A stretch of 64,000 nt of DNA from Serratia nevei (GTDB lineage Bacteria > Pseudomonadota > Gammaproteobacteria > Enterobacterales > Enterobacteriaceae), in assembly GCF_024160145.1 (NCBI RefSeq), contig NZ_JAMYWQ010000011.1, positions 62,001 to 126,000 on the forward strand, read 5' to 3'. Each line of letters starts with the position of its first letter. The stretch's first letter is position 1. The translations under genes and the position numbers were made by a program. This document shows, piece after piece, positions 53,182 through 64,000 of this stretch. The notes under the pieces are model-generated. The model was not told the DNA's origin. It did no database searches and saw nothing but the letters and a program-made list of their open reading frames with translations.

Positions 53182-53274
53182 GACGTTTGTTCTCTCCGTA
53201 CCCCAGAGGGGGTATGCTGAGTGACGTATACAACTGTTTTTGCTGTCCTGAGTCAAGCAGCAAAAAACGAGCAA

Positions 53275-53302
53275 ATTATACGGGGCATACCAACGAATTC
53301 AA
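53275..53302 (-). promoter_or_regulatory. atp operon promoter
   Basis: On the minus strand TTGAAT (53297-53302), a 16-base spacer, then a perfect TATAAT (53275-53280). Transcription should begin near 53268, giving a leader of about 87 bases before atpI. Confidence 0.8.
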
Positions 53303-53820
53303 TCGATAAGTAGCGAAAAGGTGAACAATTATTTAAATTTCCCTATTCCAACCTATTTTCACAAGAAAACGGTCGGAATAATAGGTCGCATTTAATTGTC
53401 TGATTATTCCAGCGTTGCGTTTAGAAACGCGAAGCCGATCACAGTAATGTCTCTTCCTGATTTATAGCCGATGGTCAACCAAACCGTCTTTAGCAATTTG
53501 AGCGATCAAAAGATTATATAAATCAAAACATTATCAGTTAACTGTTCAAAAACAATCCGTATACCCGATGAAAACCTTTTATTGACAAGCAGCGGGGCAA
53601 TATTCCAACAGCCAATTAACATTAGCAGCAATGGCCAATCTTTCACACATGATTGCTAACGTGACTATTTCTAAATGCAATTACTCTATTGTCGCTAATT
53701 AGCCGCGTATTTTGTGTTAATAGAAAGTAAATTAACTAAAAAAAGCGACCAACTAATTAGCCTGCTTACCTTTCAGCCTGGTACTACCTTTAATTCACGC
53801 TTGTTTGATCAAAAGCAAAC
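53303..53820. other. AT-rich gap between rsmG and atpI
   Basis: 518 bases upstream of the atp promoter and downstream of rsmG (which is transcribed toward it). Much more AT-rich than the coding DNA around it. I see no gene, no convincing terminator and no clear repeat; it may hold upstream regulatory sites for atp or be a bendable control region. Confidence 0.6.
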
Positions 53821-54441
53821 TCAGTTTGCCTTAAGAATCACCAGATGGCGTTCGCCGTCCAGTTCAGGCACCTGCAGCCGCACGATGGACTCCAGGCTAA
53901 CGCCTGCCGGCAGCTGCGTCAGCTCTTCATCCGGGCGCACGCCTTTCAACGCGTAAAAACGCCCCTGCCCTTTCGCCGGCAGGTGATGACACCAGGACAG
54001 CATATCCTGCAGCGAAGCGAACGCGCGGCTGATCACGCCATCGAACGGTGGCTCGGCCGGGAACGCTTCGACTCGGCTCTGCACCGGCTCGACATTGTTC
54101 AGGCCCAGCTCATGCTGCACCTGGCGCAGGAAGCGCACGCGCTTGCCCAGGCTGTCGAGCAGCGTGAAATGCGCGTCCGGGCGCACGATCGCCAGCGGAA
54201 TACCCGGCAAACCGGGGCCGGTGCCGACATCGATAAAACGCGAGCCCTGCAGATGCGGGTTGACCACAATGCTGTCGAGGATGTGGCGCACCAGCATTTG
54301 CTGCGGATCGCGCACCGACGTGAGGTTATAAGCCTTGTTCCACTTATCCAGCATGCCGACATAACCCAGCAGTTGCTGTTTCTGCTGATCGGGCAGCTCA
54401 ATGCCTGCTGCCACAAGCAGCGAGTCTAATTTTTTTTGCAC
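53821..54441 (-). CDS. rsmG: 16S rRNA (guanine-527-N7)-methyltransferase RsmG
   Basis: Methylates G527 of 16S rRNA using S-adenosylmethionine. The 206-residue product shows the SAM-binding [17 protein letters not shown] motif and the family stretch [17 protein letters not shown]. It follows mnmG after 138 bases as in E. coli (gidA-gidB). Confidence 0.97.
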   Translation of the reverse strand: MQKKLDSLLVAAGIELPDQQKQQLLGYVGMLDKWNKAYNLTSVRDPQQMLVRHILDSIVVNPHLQGSRFIDVGTGPGLPGIPLAIVRPDAHFTLLDSLGKRVRFLRQVQHELGLNNVEPVQSRVEAFPAEPPFDGVISRAFASLQDMLSWCHHLPAKGQGRFYALKGVRPDEELTQLPAGVSLESIVRLQVPELDGERHLVILKAN

Positions 54442-54579
54442 AACGGATCCTCTGGCAGGCGCTGAACCACCAGCGGATGGTTAGCTGGCGCAATGAGGCG
54501 ACTATGATAATTCAGGGCGCAAGTGATGTCAGCGGCCGTTTGGTTATGGGATGAACAAACGGCCACCTGGAAGCGAGAT

Positions 54580-56469
54580 TTATGCGCTACGGCGCAGCAG
54601 TCCCTGCTTTTTAAGCCAGATCAGCAAAATCGAGATCGCCGCCGGCGTAATGCCGGAGATGCGTGAAGCCTGGCCGATGGAGTTCGGTTTGTGATCGTTC
54701 AGTTTGGCGATCACCTCGTTCGACAGCCCAGAAACCTGACGGTAATCGAGATCCAACGGCAGCACGGTGTTCTCGTTGCGCTGCTGTTTTTCGATCTCTT
54801 CCTGCTGGCGAGCGATGTAGCCTTCGTATTTGACCTGGATCTCGACCTGTTCGGCAGCTTGTACGTCGTCCAGCGGCGGCGCGAAGGCGTCGGTGCCGGT
54901 CAGCTGCGCGTAATCCATCTCAGGGCGGCGCAGCAGCTCTTCGCCGTTCGCTTCGCGCGACAACGGCGCTTTCAGCAGCGCATTGACCTGTTCGACGTTC
55001 TCGGCGTGCGGGTGCATCCAGATATCACGCAGGCGCTGGCGTTCGCGTTCGATTCGTTCCAGCTTCTCGCTGTAACGCGCCCAACGCACGTCGTCCACCA
55101 GGCCCAGTTCACGGCCTTTTTCCGTCAGGCGGAGATCGGCGTTGTCTTCGCGCAGCATCAGACGATACTCGGCGCGTGAGGTAAACATGCGGTACGGCTC
55201 TTTGGTGCCGAGGGTGCTGAGATCGTCCACCAGTACGCCCAGGTAGGCCTGATCGCGACGCGGCGCCCAGCCTTCCTGTTCGTCGGCGAAGCGCCCGGCG
55301 TTCAGACCGGCCAGCAGGCCCTGTGCAGCAGCTTCTTCATACCCGGTGGTGCCGTTGATCTGACCGGCGAAGAACAGCCCCTGAATGAATTTGCTTTCCA
55401 GCGTAGGCTTCAGATCGCGCGGATCGAAGAAATCGTACTCAATGGCGTAACCAGGGCGAATAATACGTGCGTTCTGCATGCCTTCCATCGAACGGACGAT
55501 CTGCATCTGCACGTCGAACGGCAGGCTGGTAGAAATCCCGTTAGGGTAAATCTCGTTGCTGGTCAGGCCTTCCGGCTCGAGGAAGATCTGGTGCGCGTTG
55601 CGATCGGCAAAGCGCATGACCTTGTCTTCAATCGACGGGCAGTAACGTGGGCCGATCCCTTCGATGATCCCGGCATACATCGGGCTGCGATCGAGGTTAT
55701 TGCGGATCACGTCATGGGTTTTTTCATTGGTATGGGTGATGTAGCACGCCATTTGTTCCGGGTGCTGGCTGGCATCGCCCAGGAACGAGAATACCGGTAC
55801 CGGCGTATCGCCGTGTTGTGGTGCCAGTACGCTGAAGTCGATAGTGCGGGCGTCGATGCGCGGCGGCGTACCGGTTTTCAAGCGGTTAACGCGCAGCGGC
55901 AGCTCACGCAAACGCTGCGACAGCGAGATCGAAGGCGGATCCCCGGCGCGGCCGCCGCTGTAATTCTCCAGGCCGATGTGGATCTTGCCGTCCAGGAAAG
56001 TGCCGACCGTCAATACCACCGCCTTGGCGCGGAATTTCAGGCCCATTTGGGTAACGGCCCCCACCACGCGATCGTTTTCGACGATCAGATCCTCAACGGG
56101 TTGTTGGAAGATCATCAGGTTGGGTTGGTTCTCCAACGCGGTACGGATCGCCTGGCGATACAGTACGCGATCCGCCTGAGCGCGCGTGGCGCGAACGGCA
56201 GGGCCTTTGCTGGCGTTTAGTATCCTAAACTGGATGCCGGCATGGTCGATCGCTTTCGCCATCAGGCCGCCAAGTGCATCAATTTCCTTAACCAGATGCC
56301 CTTTACCAATACCGCCAATCGCCGGGTTGCAGGACATCTGTCCCAGCGTATCGATATTGTGTGTCAATAATAAAGTTTGACGCCCCATGCGCGCCGCGGC
56401 CATGGCGGCCTCGGTCCCTGCATGGCCACCACCGATGATGATGACGTCAAATTGATCTGGATAAAACAT
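54580..56469 (-). CDS. mnmG: tRNA modification enzyme MnmG (GidA)
   Basis: FAD-dependent partner of MnmE in wobble-uridine modification. The 629-residue protein has the N-terminal dinucleotide motif [17 protein letters not shown], the GidA signatures [22 protein letters not shown] and [16 protein letters not shown], and the C-terminal helical domain that binds MnmE. Transcribed away from oriC, whose left edge is about 100 bases upstream. Confidence 0.98.
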   Translation of the reverse strand: MFYPDQFDVIIIGGGHAGTEAAMAAARMGRQTLLLTHNIDTLGQMSCNPAIGGIGKGHLVKEIDALGGLMAKAIDHAGIQFRILNASKGPAVRATRAQADRVLYRQAIRTALENQPNLMIFQQPVEDLIVENDRVVGAVTQMGLKFRAKAVVLTVGTFLDGKIHIGLENYSGGRAGDPPSISLSQRLRELPLRVNRLKTGTPPRIDARTIDFSVLAPQHGDTPVPVFSFLGDASQHPEQMACYITHTNEKTHDVIRNNLDRSPMYAGIIEGIGPRYCPSIEDKVMRFADRNAHQIFLEPEGLTSNEIYPNGISTSLPFDVQMQIVRSMEGMQNARIIRPGYAIEYDFFDPRDLKPTLESKFIQGLFFAGQINGTTGYEEAAAQGLLAGLNAGRFADEQEGWAPRRDQAYLGVLVDDLSTLGTKEPYRMFTSRAEYRLMLREDNADLRLTEKGRELGLVDDVRWARYSEKLERIERERQRLRDIWMHPHAENVEQVNALLKAPLSREANGEELLRRPEMDYAQLTGTDAFAPPLDDVQAAEQVEIQVKYEGYIARQQEEIEKQQRNENTVLPLDLDYRQVSGLSNEVIAKLNDHKPNSIGQASRISGITPAAISILLIWLKKQGLLRRSA

Positions 56470-56559
56470 GGAACTGCACCTCGCCGTATTGCGAACGATC
56501 GTTATTTGCCCTGGGGTGGGGGATTCTACTCAAGTTTAGACGATCGACCAAGTGGTCAG

Positions 56560-56840
56560 GATCGTCGGTAATTAAAAGAAGATCTTTTTTATTTAAAGAT
56601 CTCTTTATTAGATCTCTTATTAGGATCGCGATCCTCTGTGGATAAGTGACTATTCACGATGAAGATCAGCAGATTAAGGAGGATCGTTTGCTGTGAATGA
56701 TCGGTGATCCCGACGCAGATAAGCTGGGATCTAAAAGGCTTGTTATGCACAGGACAAAAAGCGTACTGCGGTTGTTATTGGGATAACTACGGCTTTTACC
56801 CTGCTTTTAAGTATAGTTATCCACAATCGTTCGCACGATC
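56560..56840. other. oriC: Chromosomal replication origin oriC
   Basis: Between mnmG and mioC, as in E. coli. Three 13-mers of the duplex-unwinding element start with GATCT at 56581, 56598 and 56611. DnaA boxes: R1 56637-56645 (minus, exact TTATCCACA), R2 56743-56751 (TTATGCACA), R3 56778-56786 (minus, TTATCCCAA, weak) and R4 56817-56825 (exact). The region and its left edge carry about a dozen GATC Dam sites for SeqA. The blocks GATCTCTTATTAGGATCGC and CTGTGAATGATCGGTGATCC match E. coli oriC closely. Confidence 0.97.
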
Positions 56841-56850
56841 TTTAGGCGAA

Positions 56851-57291
56851 TTAGAGTAAATTAATCCAGTTTTTTACCCATTCCTCGGCCGGATCCTCGG
56901 GAATTTCATGCTCGGTCACGTCGATCTCGAGACGATCGCCGATCCTTTTCGCGCCTCTGGCGATCAACAGATCGTCGATCTGTTTGATCGCGCCGCAGAA
57001 GGTGTCGTATTCCGAACTGCCCAAACCGACGGCGCCGAACTGCACCTCGGAAAGATCCGGCTGTTGTTCGGCGATCTGCTCCAGTAACGGCTGAAGGTTA
57101 TCCGGCAGTTCGCCGGCGCCGTGCGTGGAAGAAACCACCAGCCAGCGACCGGTCAACGGCAGCTCATCCAGTTCAGGGCCGTGCAGCATCTCGGTAGAGA
57201 AACCCGCGTCTTCCAGCTTTTCAGCCAAATGTTCAGCCACGTATTCGGCGCTGCCAAGCGTACTGCCACTGATCAGAGTTATGTCTGCCAT
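56851..57291 (-). CDS. mioC: Flavodoxin-like protein MioC
   Basis: A 146-residue FMN-binding flavodoxin, required in E. coli for biotin synthase activity in vitro. The FMN phosphate loop is ISGSTLGSAEYVAEHL, and SSTHGAGELPDN and GLGSSEYDTFCG bind the isoalloxazine. It is transcribed toward oriC, so its expression can affect the origin. A consensus DnaA box lies upstream at 57361. Confidence 0.96.
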   Translation of the reverse strand: MADITLISGSTLGSAEYVAEHLAEKLEDAGFSTEMLHGPELDELPLTGRWLVVSSTHGAGELPDNLQPLLEQIAEQQPDLSEVQFGAVGLGSSEYDTFCGAIKQIDDLLIARGAKRIGDRLEIDVTEHEIPEDPAEEWVKNWINLL

Positions 57292-57360
57292 GAACCAACG
57301 ATCCCAACCTTCTCACTCAAAGAGGCTGCATTGTACGCTGTGAATCGGCTGGGATCTACC

Positions 57361-57369
57361 TGTGGATAA
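57361..57369 (-). promoter_or_regulatory. DnaA box in the mioC promoter region
   Basis: TGTGGATAA on the plus strand is an exact TTATCCACA on the minus strand, 70 bases upstream of mioC. In E. coli DnaA represses mioC through such a box. Confidence 0.8.
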
Positions 57370-57391
57370 TGTGGGTATGCAATTTGGCGGG

Positions 57392-57853
57392 TTACGGCAC
57401 GATGGTGCGCATAATGGGGTTCTGCAGCGAGATCAGCGTTTCGGTAGACTGGATCTCGTCGATGGTCTGGATCTTGTTGATAAGTACCTGTTGCAGCGCG
57501 TCGATCGATCGGCACATCACCTTGATAAAGACGCTGTAGTGGCCGGTGGTGTAATAGGCTTCCACCACTTCCTCCAGGCTTTCCAGCTTCTTCAGCGCCG
57601 AAGGATAGTCTTTGGCGCTCTTTAATATGATGCCGATAAAGCAGCACACGTCGTAGCCCAGCTGTTTGGGGCTGACGTCGATGCGCGCGCCGGTGATAAT
57701 CCCGGCCTGTTTCATCTTCTCCACCCGTACATGAATGGTGCCGGGGCTGACGGCGAAGTTTTTCGCCAGTTCGGCGTACGGTGTGCGCGCGTTGTCCATT
57801 AGAGCGTTGAGGATGCCGCGATCGAGATTATCGATCTGATAAATTTCCGCCAT
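57392..57853 (-). CDS. asnC: Lrp/AsnC family regulator AsnC
   Basis: A 153-residue regulator that activates asnA when asparagine is low. N-terminal helix-turn-helix (LDRGILNALMDNARTPYAEL..SPGTIHVRVEKM) and C-terminal RAM ligand-binding domain. Divergent from asnA across 155 bases, which should contain its operators. Confidence 0.97.
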   Translation of the reverse strand: MAEIYQIDNLDRGILNALMDNARTPYAELAKNFAVSPGTIHVRVEKMKQAGIITGARIDVSPKQLGYDVCCFIGIILKSAKDYPSALKKLESLEEVVEAYYTTGHYSVFIKVMCRSIDALQQVLINKIQTIDEIQSTETLISLQNPIMRTIVP

Positions 57854-58008
57854 TTAATCCCCCATTAATTAACGATTGTTGAATTCTGTCCGGGTAAAAA
57901 TGAACGATTAAAAGTGAAAAGGCAATATTGATTAGTGGATATTGAATTGGCGTATCATTTTGTTGCTTAATCGATGGCAACAGAGACAGGTTTACAAGAG
58001 ATACGGCA

Positions 58009-59001
58009 ATGAAAAAACAGTTTATCCAAAAACAACAACAAATCAGCCAGGTCAAATCCTTCTTCTCCCGCCAGCTGGAGCAACAGCTCGGTCTGATCGA
58101 AGTGCAGGCCCCGATCCTCAGCCGTTTGGGCGATGGCACGCAGGATAACCTCTCCGGCAGCGAGAAAGCGGTGCAGGTTAAGGTCAAAACCCTGCCGGAT
58201 ACCACCTTCGAAGTGGTGCATTCACTGGCGAAATGGAAACGCAAAACCCTGGGTAGCTACGATTTCGGCGCCGGCGAAGGCCTGTACACCCATATGAAGG
58301 CGCTGCGCCCGGATGAAGATCGCCTGACGCCGATCCACTCGGTGTACGTCGATCAGTGGGACTGGGAGCGGGTGATGGGCGACGGTGAGCGCAGCATGGA
58401 CTACCTGAAAAGCACCGTGCGGAGCATTTACGCCGCCATCAAGGCGACGGAGGCGGAAGTCAGCCGCGAGCATGGCCTGACCCCGTTCCTGCCGGCACAG
58501 ATCCACTTTGTGCACAGCGAAACCCTGCTGCAGCGCTACCCGGATCTGGACGCCAAAGGGCGCGAGAGGGCGATCGCCAAAGAGCTGGGCGCGGTATTCC
58601 TGATCGGCATCGGCGGCAAGCTGTCGCACGGCAAATCGCACGATGTGCGGGCGCCGGATTATGATGACTGGACCACGCCGGCGGCGGATGGCCTGGCGGG
58701 CCTGAACGGCGATATCGTGGTGTGGAACCCGGTGCTGCAGGACGCTTTCGAGCTGTCCTCTATGGGCATCCGCGTCGACGCCGCCGCGCTGAAACATCAG
58801 CTGGCGCTGACCGGTGACGAAGAGCGCATGAAGCTGGAGTGGCACCAGTCGCTGTTGCGCGGTGATATGCCGCAGACCATCGGCGGCGGTATCGGCCAGT
58901 CGCGTTTGGTGATGCTACTGTTGCAACTGTCGCATATCGGCCAGGTGCAGTGCGGCGTGTGGTCGCCGGAAGTGCGCGGGGCGGTCGAAGGCCTGCTCTA
59001 A
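58009..59001 (+). CDS. asnA: Aspartate--ammonia ligase AsnA
   Basis: Ammonia-dependent asparagine synthetase, structurally akin to class II aminoacyl-tRNA synthetases. The 330-residue protein starts [20 protein letters not shown]. Active-site blocks [21 protein letters not shown] and [15 protein letters not shown] are intact. Only four bases separate its stop from the convergent viaA. Confidence 0.98.
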   Translation: MKKQFIQKQQQISQVKSFFSRQLEQQLGLIEVQAPILSRLGDGTQDNLSGSEKAVQVKVKTLPDTTFEVVHSLAKWKRKTLGSYDFGAGEGLYTHMKALRPDEDRLTPIHSVYVDQWDWERVMGDGERSMDYLKSTVRSIYAAIKATEAEVSREHGLTPFLPAQIHFVHSETLLQRYPDLDAKGRERAIAKELGAVFLIGIGGKLSHGKSHDVRAPDYDDWTTPAADGLAGLNGDIVVWNPVLQDAFELSSMGIRVDAAALKHQLALTGDEERMKLEWHQSLLRGDMPQTIGGGIGQSRLVMLLLQLSHIGQVQCGVWSPEVRGAVEGLL

Positions 59002-59005
59002 CCGC

Positions 59006-60469
59006 CTAGCGCCGCCAGCGGCGCATCAAACGGCTTTTCAGCCCGGTATCGAAGCGCCAGATATGATCGAAGATGCGCATGATGCCGGGTTTGCCGTAGG
59101 CGGACATCGCCACCGCATGGAAACGCTGCTGGTGGCTTTGCTGCTGCTGTTTCACCTTCTTTATTACCTCCTCCGGCAACCGCTGGGCGATAAAATCGGA
59201 AATGATCACCGCATCGGCGTCGAACCAGCCGCTTTCCGCCATTTTGATGACGGTGGCGTTCAGGCAGGCCGCCAGATCGGTGCCGCCGCGAAACTGCTGG
59301 CCGAGAAAGCGCACCGCCTGTTCGATGCCGCTGGCGGCGGTGAGCTCGTAATGCACGATCTGGTTGGCGAACAGCATGATGTAGCAGCGGCGGTTGTCCG
59401 CCAGCGCAATGCGCAGCAGAGCGAGGCAGAACGCCTTGGCGCACTGTTCGTTGAAGCCGCCCATCGATCCTGAGGTGTCCACGCAGACGATAAACGGCCC
59501 GCGCGGCTGTTGATCCTGCTGCTGGTGGGTGACCTGACGGATCAGGACCTGCTCCTGCCAGACGTCGCCCTGCAGCCGGTAGCTCAGCAGCCGCTTTTCC
59601 AGCAGGCGGCGATAAAACTCGAACTCCAGTTCTTCAATCCCCAACGTCGCCAGCTCCGGCGGCAGCAGGCGCAGGATGTCGTCGCTTTGATGAATGCCGC
59701 TCACTTCTTCCGGCAGCGTGGCCGGCACCTGCACCATCACCCTGAACGGCTCCGGTTGCGCGTCCTGTTGCTGCACCGCCTTGGCCTGATAGCTGCGGCC
59801 CAGCTGCTGCGCCAGCTTTTTCAACTCCGGCTGCTGCTGCAAAAAGTTGCCGTACTCCACCAGCCGCTGGTAATCGCCGCGCTGCAGTTGGCCTTTGCTC
59901 ATGTCCCACAGCCTGCCGGCGGCGGTGTCGTTTTCCGACAGCAGCGGCTCCAGCGCGCCGCTCAGCGCCAGGCGCTCCTGCAGTTCCGCCATCAGCTGCT
60001 CGCGCTCTTGTTCCAGCAGCTGGTGGTGCAGCATGGTGGCCTGCAGCGTCAGGCTGATGCGCCAGCGCTGCAGGAACAGGGTTTGGAAGCTGTCGTCCAG
60101 CGGATGGTTGGGCAGATCGGCGGCGTCCAGCAGCGCGCGCGCCTGTTCATAAAACGGCGAGACCAGCTGGCGCAGCAGCTCCATCGTGTCGTTGAGGTTG
60201 TGATAGAACTGGGTGTTGTTCTCCAGCTGGCACTGTTGATAGCGGTAAAATTCCTGCGCCAGCGCCGGTGGCACCATGGCCTCCTGCAGACGCTCCTTGA
60301 GCTGCAGTTTCCAGCGTGGCAGATCGCGATCCAGCGCCCGGCGAATGGCCGGAAACTTTTTAAAGAACACCGACAGCTGCGGCGCCGCCAGCATGCCGAC
60401 GATCATCTCCTCGATCATCTCGCCTTCGGTGATCGCCAGCAGCAGATCGAGCGTCTCCAGACTGAGCAT
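59006..60469 (-). CDS. viaA: VWA-domain protein ViaA
   Basis: Partner of the MoxR AAA+ ATPase RavA; the pair influences respiratory complexes and aminoglycoside sensitivity. The 487-residue protein ends in a von Willebrand A domain with the MIDAS sequence [10 protein letters not shown], and the long N-terminal helical part is family-specific. Its start lies two bases from the ravA stop. Confidence 0.95.
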   Translation of the reverse strand: MLSLETLDLLLAITEGEMIEEMIVGMLAAPQLSVFFKKFPAIRRALDRDLPRWKLQLKERLQEAMVPPALAQEFYRYQQCQLENNTQFYHNLNDTMELLRQLVSPFYEQARALLDAADLPNHPLDDSFQTLFLQRWRISLTLQATMLHHQLLEQEREQLMAELQERLALSGALEPLLSENDTAAGRLWDMSKGQLQRGDYQRLVEYGNFLQQQPELKKLAQQLGRSYQAKAVQQQDAQPEPFRVMVQVPATLPEEVSGIHQSDDILRLLPPELATLGIEELEFEFYRRLLEKRLLSYRLQGDVWQEQVLIRQVTHQQQDQQPRGPFIVCVDTSGSMGGFNEQCAKAFCLALLRIALADNRRCYIMLFANQIVHYELTAASGIEQAVRFLGQQFRGGTDLAACLNATVIKMAESGWFDADAVIISDFIAQRLPEEVIKKVKQQQQSHQQRFHAVAMSAYGKPGIMRIFDHIWRFDTGLKSRLMRRWRR

Positions 60470-60471
60470 GG

Positions 60472-61980
60472 TTACTGGCCGCGCATTTGCTGCAGCTGCT
60501 GTTTAACCTGCTCTGCCACCTGCAGCAGACTGGCTTCGATCTTGGCCAGGCCGGCGGCGGGGGTGAACAGACAGGGCTGATGCTGGCTGAAGGCGCGGCG
60601 CTGTTCCGCCAGGTGCTGGGCCAACGCGTCCATTTCATCCAGCAGCGCCTGCGGCGTGGCGGTGGCCTGTTTGCCCGGCAGCGCCAGCAGCGAAGGCTGG
60701 CGGCTGACGTCCAGCACCGTTAGGTGCAGTTGGTCGTCGACGTCCAAATCGATCGGCTGCGCGAAGCCGATGCCGTTCAGCTTGGCGCGCACGTCGCCGC
60801 CTTTTTGCAGCCAGTTATCCAGCACGCTGCTCTCGATGCTCAGATGGTTGACCTGAATGTCATGCAGCTGCAGCGGTTTTTGCAGCAGCAGGGTGAGCGT
60901 GCCGCCAGCGAACGGCGTGGCCGGCGCGTATTGCGGTTTGCGGCTGAACATGCCGCCCTTTTTCACCAGGCTGATGGCCTGCCGATCGCTTTGTTGTTGC
61001 TGATCCTGCAGCCAGCGGGTGTGGATCTGTTGCAGCTGGATCAGCATCGATTGCTGCTGATAGGCCGATTCAGTCAACAGCTGGTCGATCTGCTGTTGCA
61101 GCAGCTTTAGCGAGGTGAGATCGTGCCACAGGCAGTCTTTCAGCAGCATCAGGTCGAGCGGGGCGATGGCGTCGCGGCCGCTGAAGAAGGCGCAGGCCTG
61201 CAACAGGCGCAGGGCTTTTTTCCAGCGTCGATCGGAGACGTACGGCGCCTGTTCCAGCGCGTCCAGCCGCTGGCGCAGCTGGAAAATCAGCTCAAAGCAG
61301 GCTTCCGGCAGCGCCACCTTGTCGATCTGCGGCTGCCACTGCAGGAATTCTTCATCACTGACGCTCAGCGCCGCCGGCACCGGGTTTTGGCTCTCGTTCT
61401 GGCGGTTGACCAACAGCGAGCGGAAATTCTGCTTATCCTGCACCTTGTCCAGCCACAGGCGGATCAGCATGCGGTCATACAGGGCTTCGAGGCTGTTGTC
61501 CGCTTCAGGCAGTTCGTTGGAGGCAGTGACCAGCAGGCGCAGCGGGATCGGCTCTTCGCTGTTGCCGTTGCGAAAGCGCCGTTCGTTGATCGCCGTCAGC
61601 AGGGTGTTGAGGATCGCCGGGCCGGCCTTCCAGATCTCGTCCAAAAACACGATCTCCGCTTCCGGCAGGTAGCCGGCGGTCAGGCGCTGATAGCGCCCTT
61701 CATCTTTCAGCGCCTGAATAGAGAGCGGGCCGAAGACCTCTTCCGGCGTGGAAAAGCGCGTCATCAGGTATTCAAAGGAGCGGGCGTTGCGGAAGGCAAA
61801 CTTCAGCCGGCGTGCGATCAGGCTCTTGGCGATGCCGGGCGGGCCGAGCAGGAATACGCTTTCGCCGCTCAGCGCCGCCAGCAGGCACAGGCGGATCGCT
61901 TCTTGCCGCTCATAAAGACCGCTCTCCAGCGCGCTGCTGAGGCGGGAAATTCGTTCTGCCAGAAGGGATGATGGCGTCAT
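60472..61980 (-). CDS. ravA: MoxR-family AAA+ ATPase RavA
   Basis: Hexameric AAA+ ATPase that in E. coli binds the lysine decarboxylase CadA and works with ViaA. The 502-residue product has Walker A GPPGIAKS, Walker [12 protein letters not shown], sensor 1 TASNELPE and the C-terminal LARA/triple-helix region. Start at 61980 ([14 protein letters not shown]) matches E. coli; the frame continues 21 codons upstream without support. Confidence 0.95.
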   Translation of the reverse strand: MTPSSLLAERISRLSSALESGLYERQEAIRLCLLAALSGESVFLLGPPGIAKSLIARRLKFAFRNARSFEYLMTRFSTPEEVFGPLSIQALKDEGRYQRLTAGYLPEAEIVFLDEIWKAGPAILNTLLTAINERRFRNGNSEEPIPLRLLVTASNELPEADNSLEALYDRMLIRLWLDKVQDKQNFRSLLVNRQNESQNPVPAALSVSDEEFLQWQPQIDKVALPEACFELIFQLRQRLDALEQAPYVSDRRWKKALRLLQACAFFSGRDAIAPLDLMLLKDCLWHDLTSLKLLQQQIDQLLTESAYQQQSMLIQLQQIHTRWLQDQQQQSDRQAISLVKKGGMFSRKPQYAPATPFAGGTLTLLLQKPLQLHDIQVNHLSIESSVLDNWLQKGGDVRAKLNGIGFAQPIDLDVDDQLHLTVLDVSRQPSLLALPGKQATATPQALLDEMDALAQHLAEQRRAFSQHQPCLFTPAAGLAKIEASLLQVAEQVKQQLQQMRGQ

Positions 61981-62263
61981 ATAATCGTCGCATTGTCCGA
62001 GAGTTAGCCAATCTTGGTCGATAATCCGATGATAAACCACCATTATTTTTAATAGTATAGCTTGTTGATTAGTAATATTTTTCTAAGTTCAGCCGGATAT
62101 CCGGTTCACATTTTGTTTATTTTTCGGCTCTGATATAAGGGTAGGCAAGCGGTATAAATGGTGCATACTGTGCGGCTTTCTGGTGGGCGTGACGGATCTT
62201 TGAGCCCGTATTTTGCCTGATGCGGATGCATCGCTAACGGATGTTCTGATAAAGAAACGAACT
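61981..62263. promoter_or_regulatory. Divergent ravA-kup control region
   Basis: 283 AT-rich bases. For kup a weak promoter-like pair is TTGTTT (62113-62118) and TATAAG (62134-62139), spaced 15. The ravA promoter was not assigned. No gene is seen here. Confidence 0.45.
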
Positions 62264-64000
62264 ATGAGCGCAGAGCATAAACAGTCCTTATCGGCGGTAA
62301 CCCTGGCGGCTATCGGCGTGGTCTACGGTGATATCGGCACCAGCCCTCTCTATACGCTGAGAGAGTGTTTCTCCGGCCATTACGGCTTCGATGTTCGTCC
62401 AGACGTGGTTTTCGGCTTCCTGTCGCTGATTTTCTGGATGCTGATTGTGATCGTTTCCCTCAAATATCTCACCTACGTGATGCGCGCGGACAACGCCGGC
62501 GAGGGCGGCATTCTGACGCTGATGTCGCTGGCCGGGCGCAACACCTCGGCGCGCACCACCGCGGTGCTGGTGATACTGGGCCTCATCGGCGGCAGCTTCT
62601 TCTATGGCGAGGTGGTGATCACCCCGGCGATCTCGGTGATGTCGGCGATCGAGGGGCTGGAAATCGCCGCGCCCGCGCTTGACGCCTATATCGTGCCGCT
62701 CTCCATTCTGGTGCTGACGCTGCTGTTCGTTATCCAAAAGCACGGCACCGGCAGCGTCGGCAAGCTGTTTGCCCCGGTGATGCTGCTGTGGTTCATCGTG
62801 TTGGCGGTGCTGGGCGCGCGCAGCATCATGTCGAACCCGGAAGTGCTACAGGCGCTGAACCCCAAATGGGCGCTCAACTTCTTCATGGAATATAAGAAGG
62901 TGTCGTTCTTCGCGCTGGGGGCGGTGGTGCTGTCGATCACTGGCGTCGAGGCGCTGTATGCCGATATGGGGCACTTCGGCAAGTTCCCGATTCGCCTGGC
63001 CTGGTTCACCGTGGTGCTGCCTTCGCTGGTGCTCAACTACTTCGGCCAGGGTGCGCTGCTGCTGAAAAACCCGGAGGCGATCAAAAACCCGTTCTTCCTG
63101 CTGGCACCCGACTGGGCGCTGATCCCGCTGCTGATTCTGGCGACCCTGGCGACGGTCATCGCCTCGCAGGCGGTGATTTCCGGCGTCTTCTCGCTGACCC
63201 GCCAGGCGGTGCGTCTGGGCTATCTGTCGCCGATGCGCATCATTCACACCTCCGAAATGGAATCCGGCCAGATCTATATTCCGGTGATTAACTGGACGCT
63301 GTACATCTCGGTGGTGCTGGTGATCATCGGTTTCGAACACTCCAGCAACCTGGCGGCGGCGTACGGCATCGCCGTTACCGGCACCATGGTGCTGACCAGC
63401 ATTCTGGTCACCTCGGTGGCGATCAACAACTGGCACTGGAATCGCTTCCTGGCGATCGGCATCGTGACCATCTTGCTGATCATCGACGTGCCGATGTTCT
63501 CCGCCAACGCCCTGAAACTGTTCTCCGGCGGCTGGTTGCCGCTGACCCTGGCGCTGGTGATGTTCATCATTATGACCACCTGGAAGAGCGAACGCTTCCG
63601 CCTGTTGCGCCGCCTGCATGAACACGGCAACTCGCTGGAGGCGATGATCGCCTCGCTGGAGAAATCGCCGCCGGTGCGGGTGCCGGGTACCGCGGTGTTC
63701 ATGTCGCGCGCCACCAACGTCATTCCTTTTGCGCTGCTGCACAACCTGAAGCACAACAAGGTGCTGCATGAGCGCGTGGTGCTGCTGACGCTGCGCACCG
63801 AGGATGCGCCTTACGTGCACAACGTGCGTCGGGTGACCATCGAACAGCTGTCGCCGACTTTCTGGCGGGTGGTGGCCAGCTACGGCTGGCGCGAAACGCC
63901 GAACGTCGAGGAGGTGTTCCACCGCTGCGGGTTGGAAGGGTTGCCGTGCCGCATGTCGGAGACCTCGTTCTTCATGTCCCATGAATCGCTGATCCTCACC
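62264..64000 (+). CDS. kup: Low-affinity potassium transporter Kup (TrkD), 3' end outside window
   Basis: Constitutive proton-coupled potassium symporter, important at low pH. The visible 579 codons start [20 protein letters not shown] and follow E. coli Kup (622 residues) almost throughout. The signature [14 protein letters not shown] is at residues about 18-31; about twelve membrane segments are followed by the soluble C-terminal domain. The frame is open to the window edge, so about 40 residues are missing. Divergent from ravA as in E. coli. Confidence 0.97.
   Translation, partial: MSAEHKQSLSAVTLAAIGVVYGDIGTSPLYTLRECFSGHYGFDVRPDVVFGFLSLIFWMLIVIVSLKYLTYVMRADNAGEGGILTLMSLAGRNTSARTTAVLVILGLIGGSFFYGEVVITPAISVMSAIEGLEIAAPALDAYIVPLSILVLTLLFVIQKHGTGSVGKLFAPVMLLWFIVLAVLGARSIMSNPEVLQALNPKWALNFFMEYKKVSFFALGAVVLSITGVEALYADMGHFGKFPIRLAWFTVVLPSLVLNYFGQGALLLKNPEAIKNPFFLLAPDWALIPLLILATLATVIASQAVISGVFSLTRQAVRLGYLSPMRIIHTSEMESGQIYIPVINWTLYISVVLVIIGFEHSSNLAAAYGIAVTGTMVLTSILVTSVAINNWHWNRFLAIGIVTILLIIDVPMFSANALKLFSGGWLPLTLALVMFIIMTTWKSERFRLLRRLHEHGNSLEAMIASLEKSPPVRVPGTAVFMSRATNVIPFALLHNLKHNKVLHERVVLLTLRTEDAPYVHNVRRVTIEQLSPTFWRVVASYGWRETPNVEEVFHRCGLEGLPCRMSETSFFMSHESLILT

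Overview
The window looks like a chromosomal segment around the replication origin of a high-GC enterobacterium, most likely Serratia (S. marcescens type). This rests on gene order and on recalled similarity of the proteins to E. coli and Serratia orthologues; no database search was possible. Nearly all of it is core genome. It runs from a ghrB-malS-avtA block, through yidE-ibpBA-yidQR and the dnaA-dnaN-recF-gyrB cluster, to the atp operon, mnmG-rsmG, oriC and the mioC-asnC-asnA block, and ends inside kup.

Layout. 0.1-6.2 kb: a sugar-acid MFS permease with the 2-ketoacid reductase ghrB, a 50-residue orphan, periplasmic alpha-amylase malS, and avtA. 6.2-6.9 kb: a ribbon-helix-helix/PIN toxin-antitoxin pair behind a 13-bp palindrome. 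6.9-11.6 kb: yidE, the heat-shock pair ibpA/ibpB (sigma-32 promoter and ROSE-like leaders), yidQ and yidR. 11.7-13.9 kb: a class A acid phosphatase, then a serine/threonine dehydratase followed by the 5' stump of an ornithine cyclodeaminase gene. 13.9-17.0 kb: the only clearly foreign patch. It is AT-rich and holds a T4-lysozyme-like protein with a TonB-box-like N-terminus, a convergent exported protein that is probably its immunity factor, and an IS256-family insertion sequence. 17.0-28.5 kb: yidA, gyrB-recF-dnaN-dnaA and, divergently, rpmH-rnpA-yidD-yidC, then mnmE. 28.7-34.9 kb: an MBL-fold protein, yieE, chrR, an exported hydrolase-like protein lacking its serine nucleophile, adeP, a Nudix hydrolase and yieH. 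34.9-37.3 kb: a polar amino-acid ABC importer without its own ATPase. 37.4-42.1 kb: pstSCAB-phoU behind Pho boxes. 42.2 kb: a small exported coiled-coil protein. 42.6-53.3 kb: glmS, glmU and the complete atpIBEFHAGDC operon. 53.8-56.5 kb: rsmG and mnmG. 56.56-56.84 kb: oriC. 56.8-64.0 kb: mioC, asnC, asnA, viaA, ravA and the first 579 codons of kup.

How it fits together: initiator (dnaA), sliding clamp (dnaN), gyrase (gyrB) and origin lie within about 33 kb. The main housekeeping operons to the left of oriC (atp, glm, pst, dnaA-gyrB) lie on the minus strand, so they are co-directional with the leftward fork. asnA and kup on the right are co-directional with the rightward fork.

The strongest candidate for something undescribed is the toxin/immunity-like cassette at 14.09-15.51 kb. 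It combines a complete E-D-T lysozyme catalytic triad, an N-terminus resembling TonB boxes of colicin M and TonB-dependent receptors, no secretion signal, and a convergent periplasmic partner. It sits at a deletion scar beside an IS element. Its function as a bacteriocin or effector is inference.
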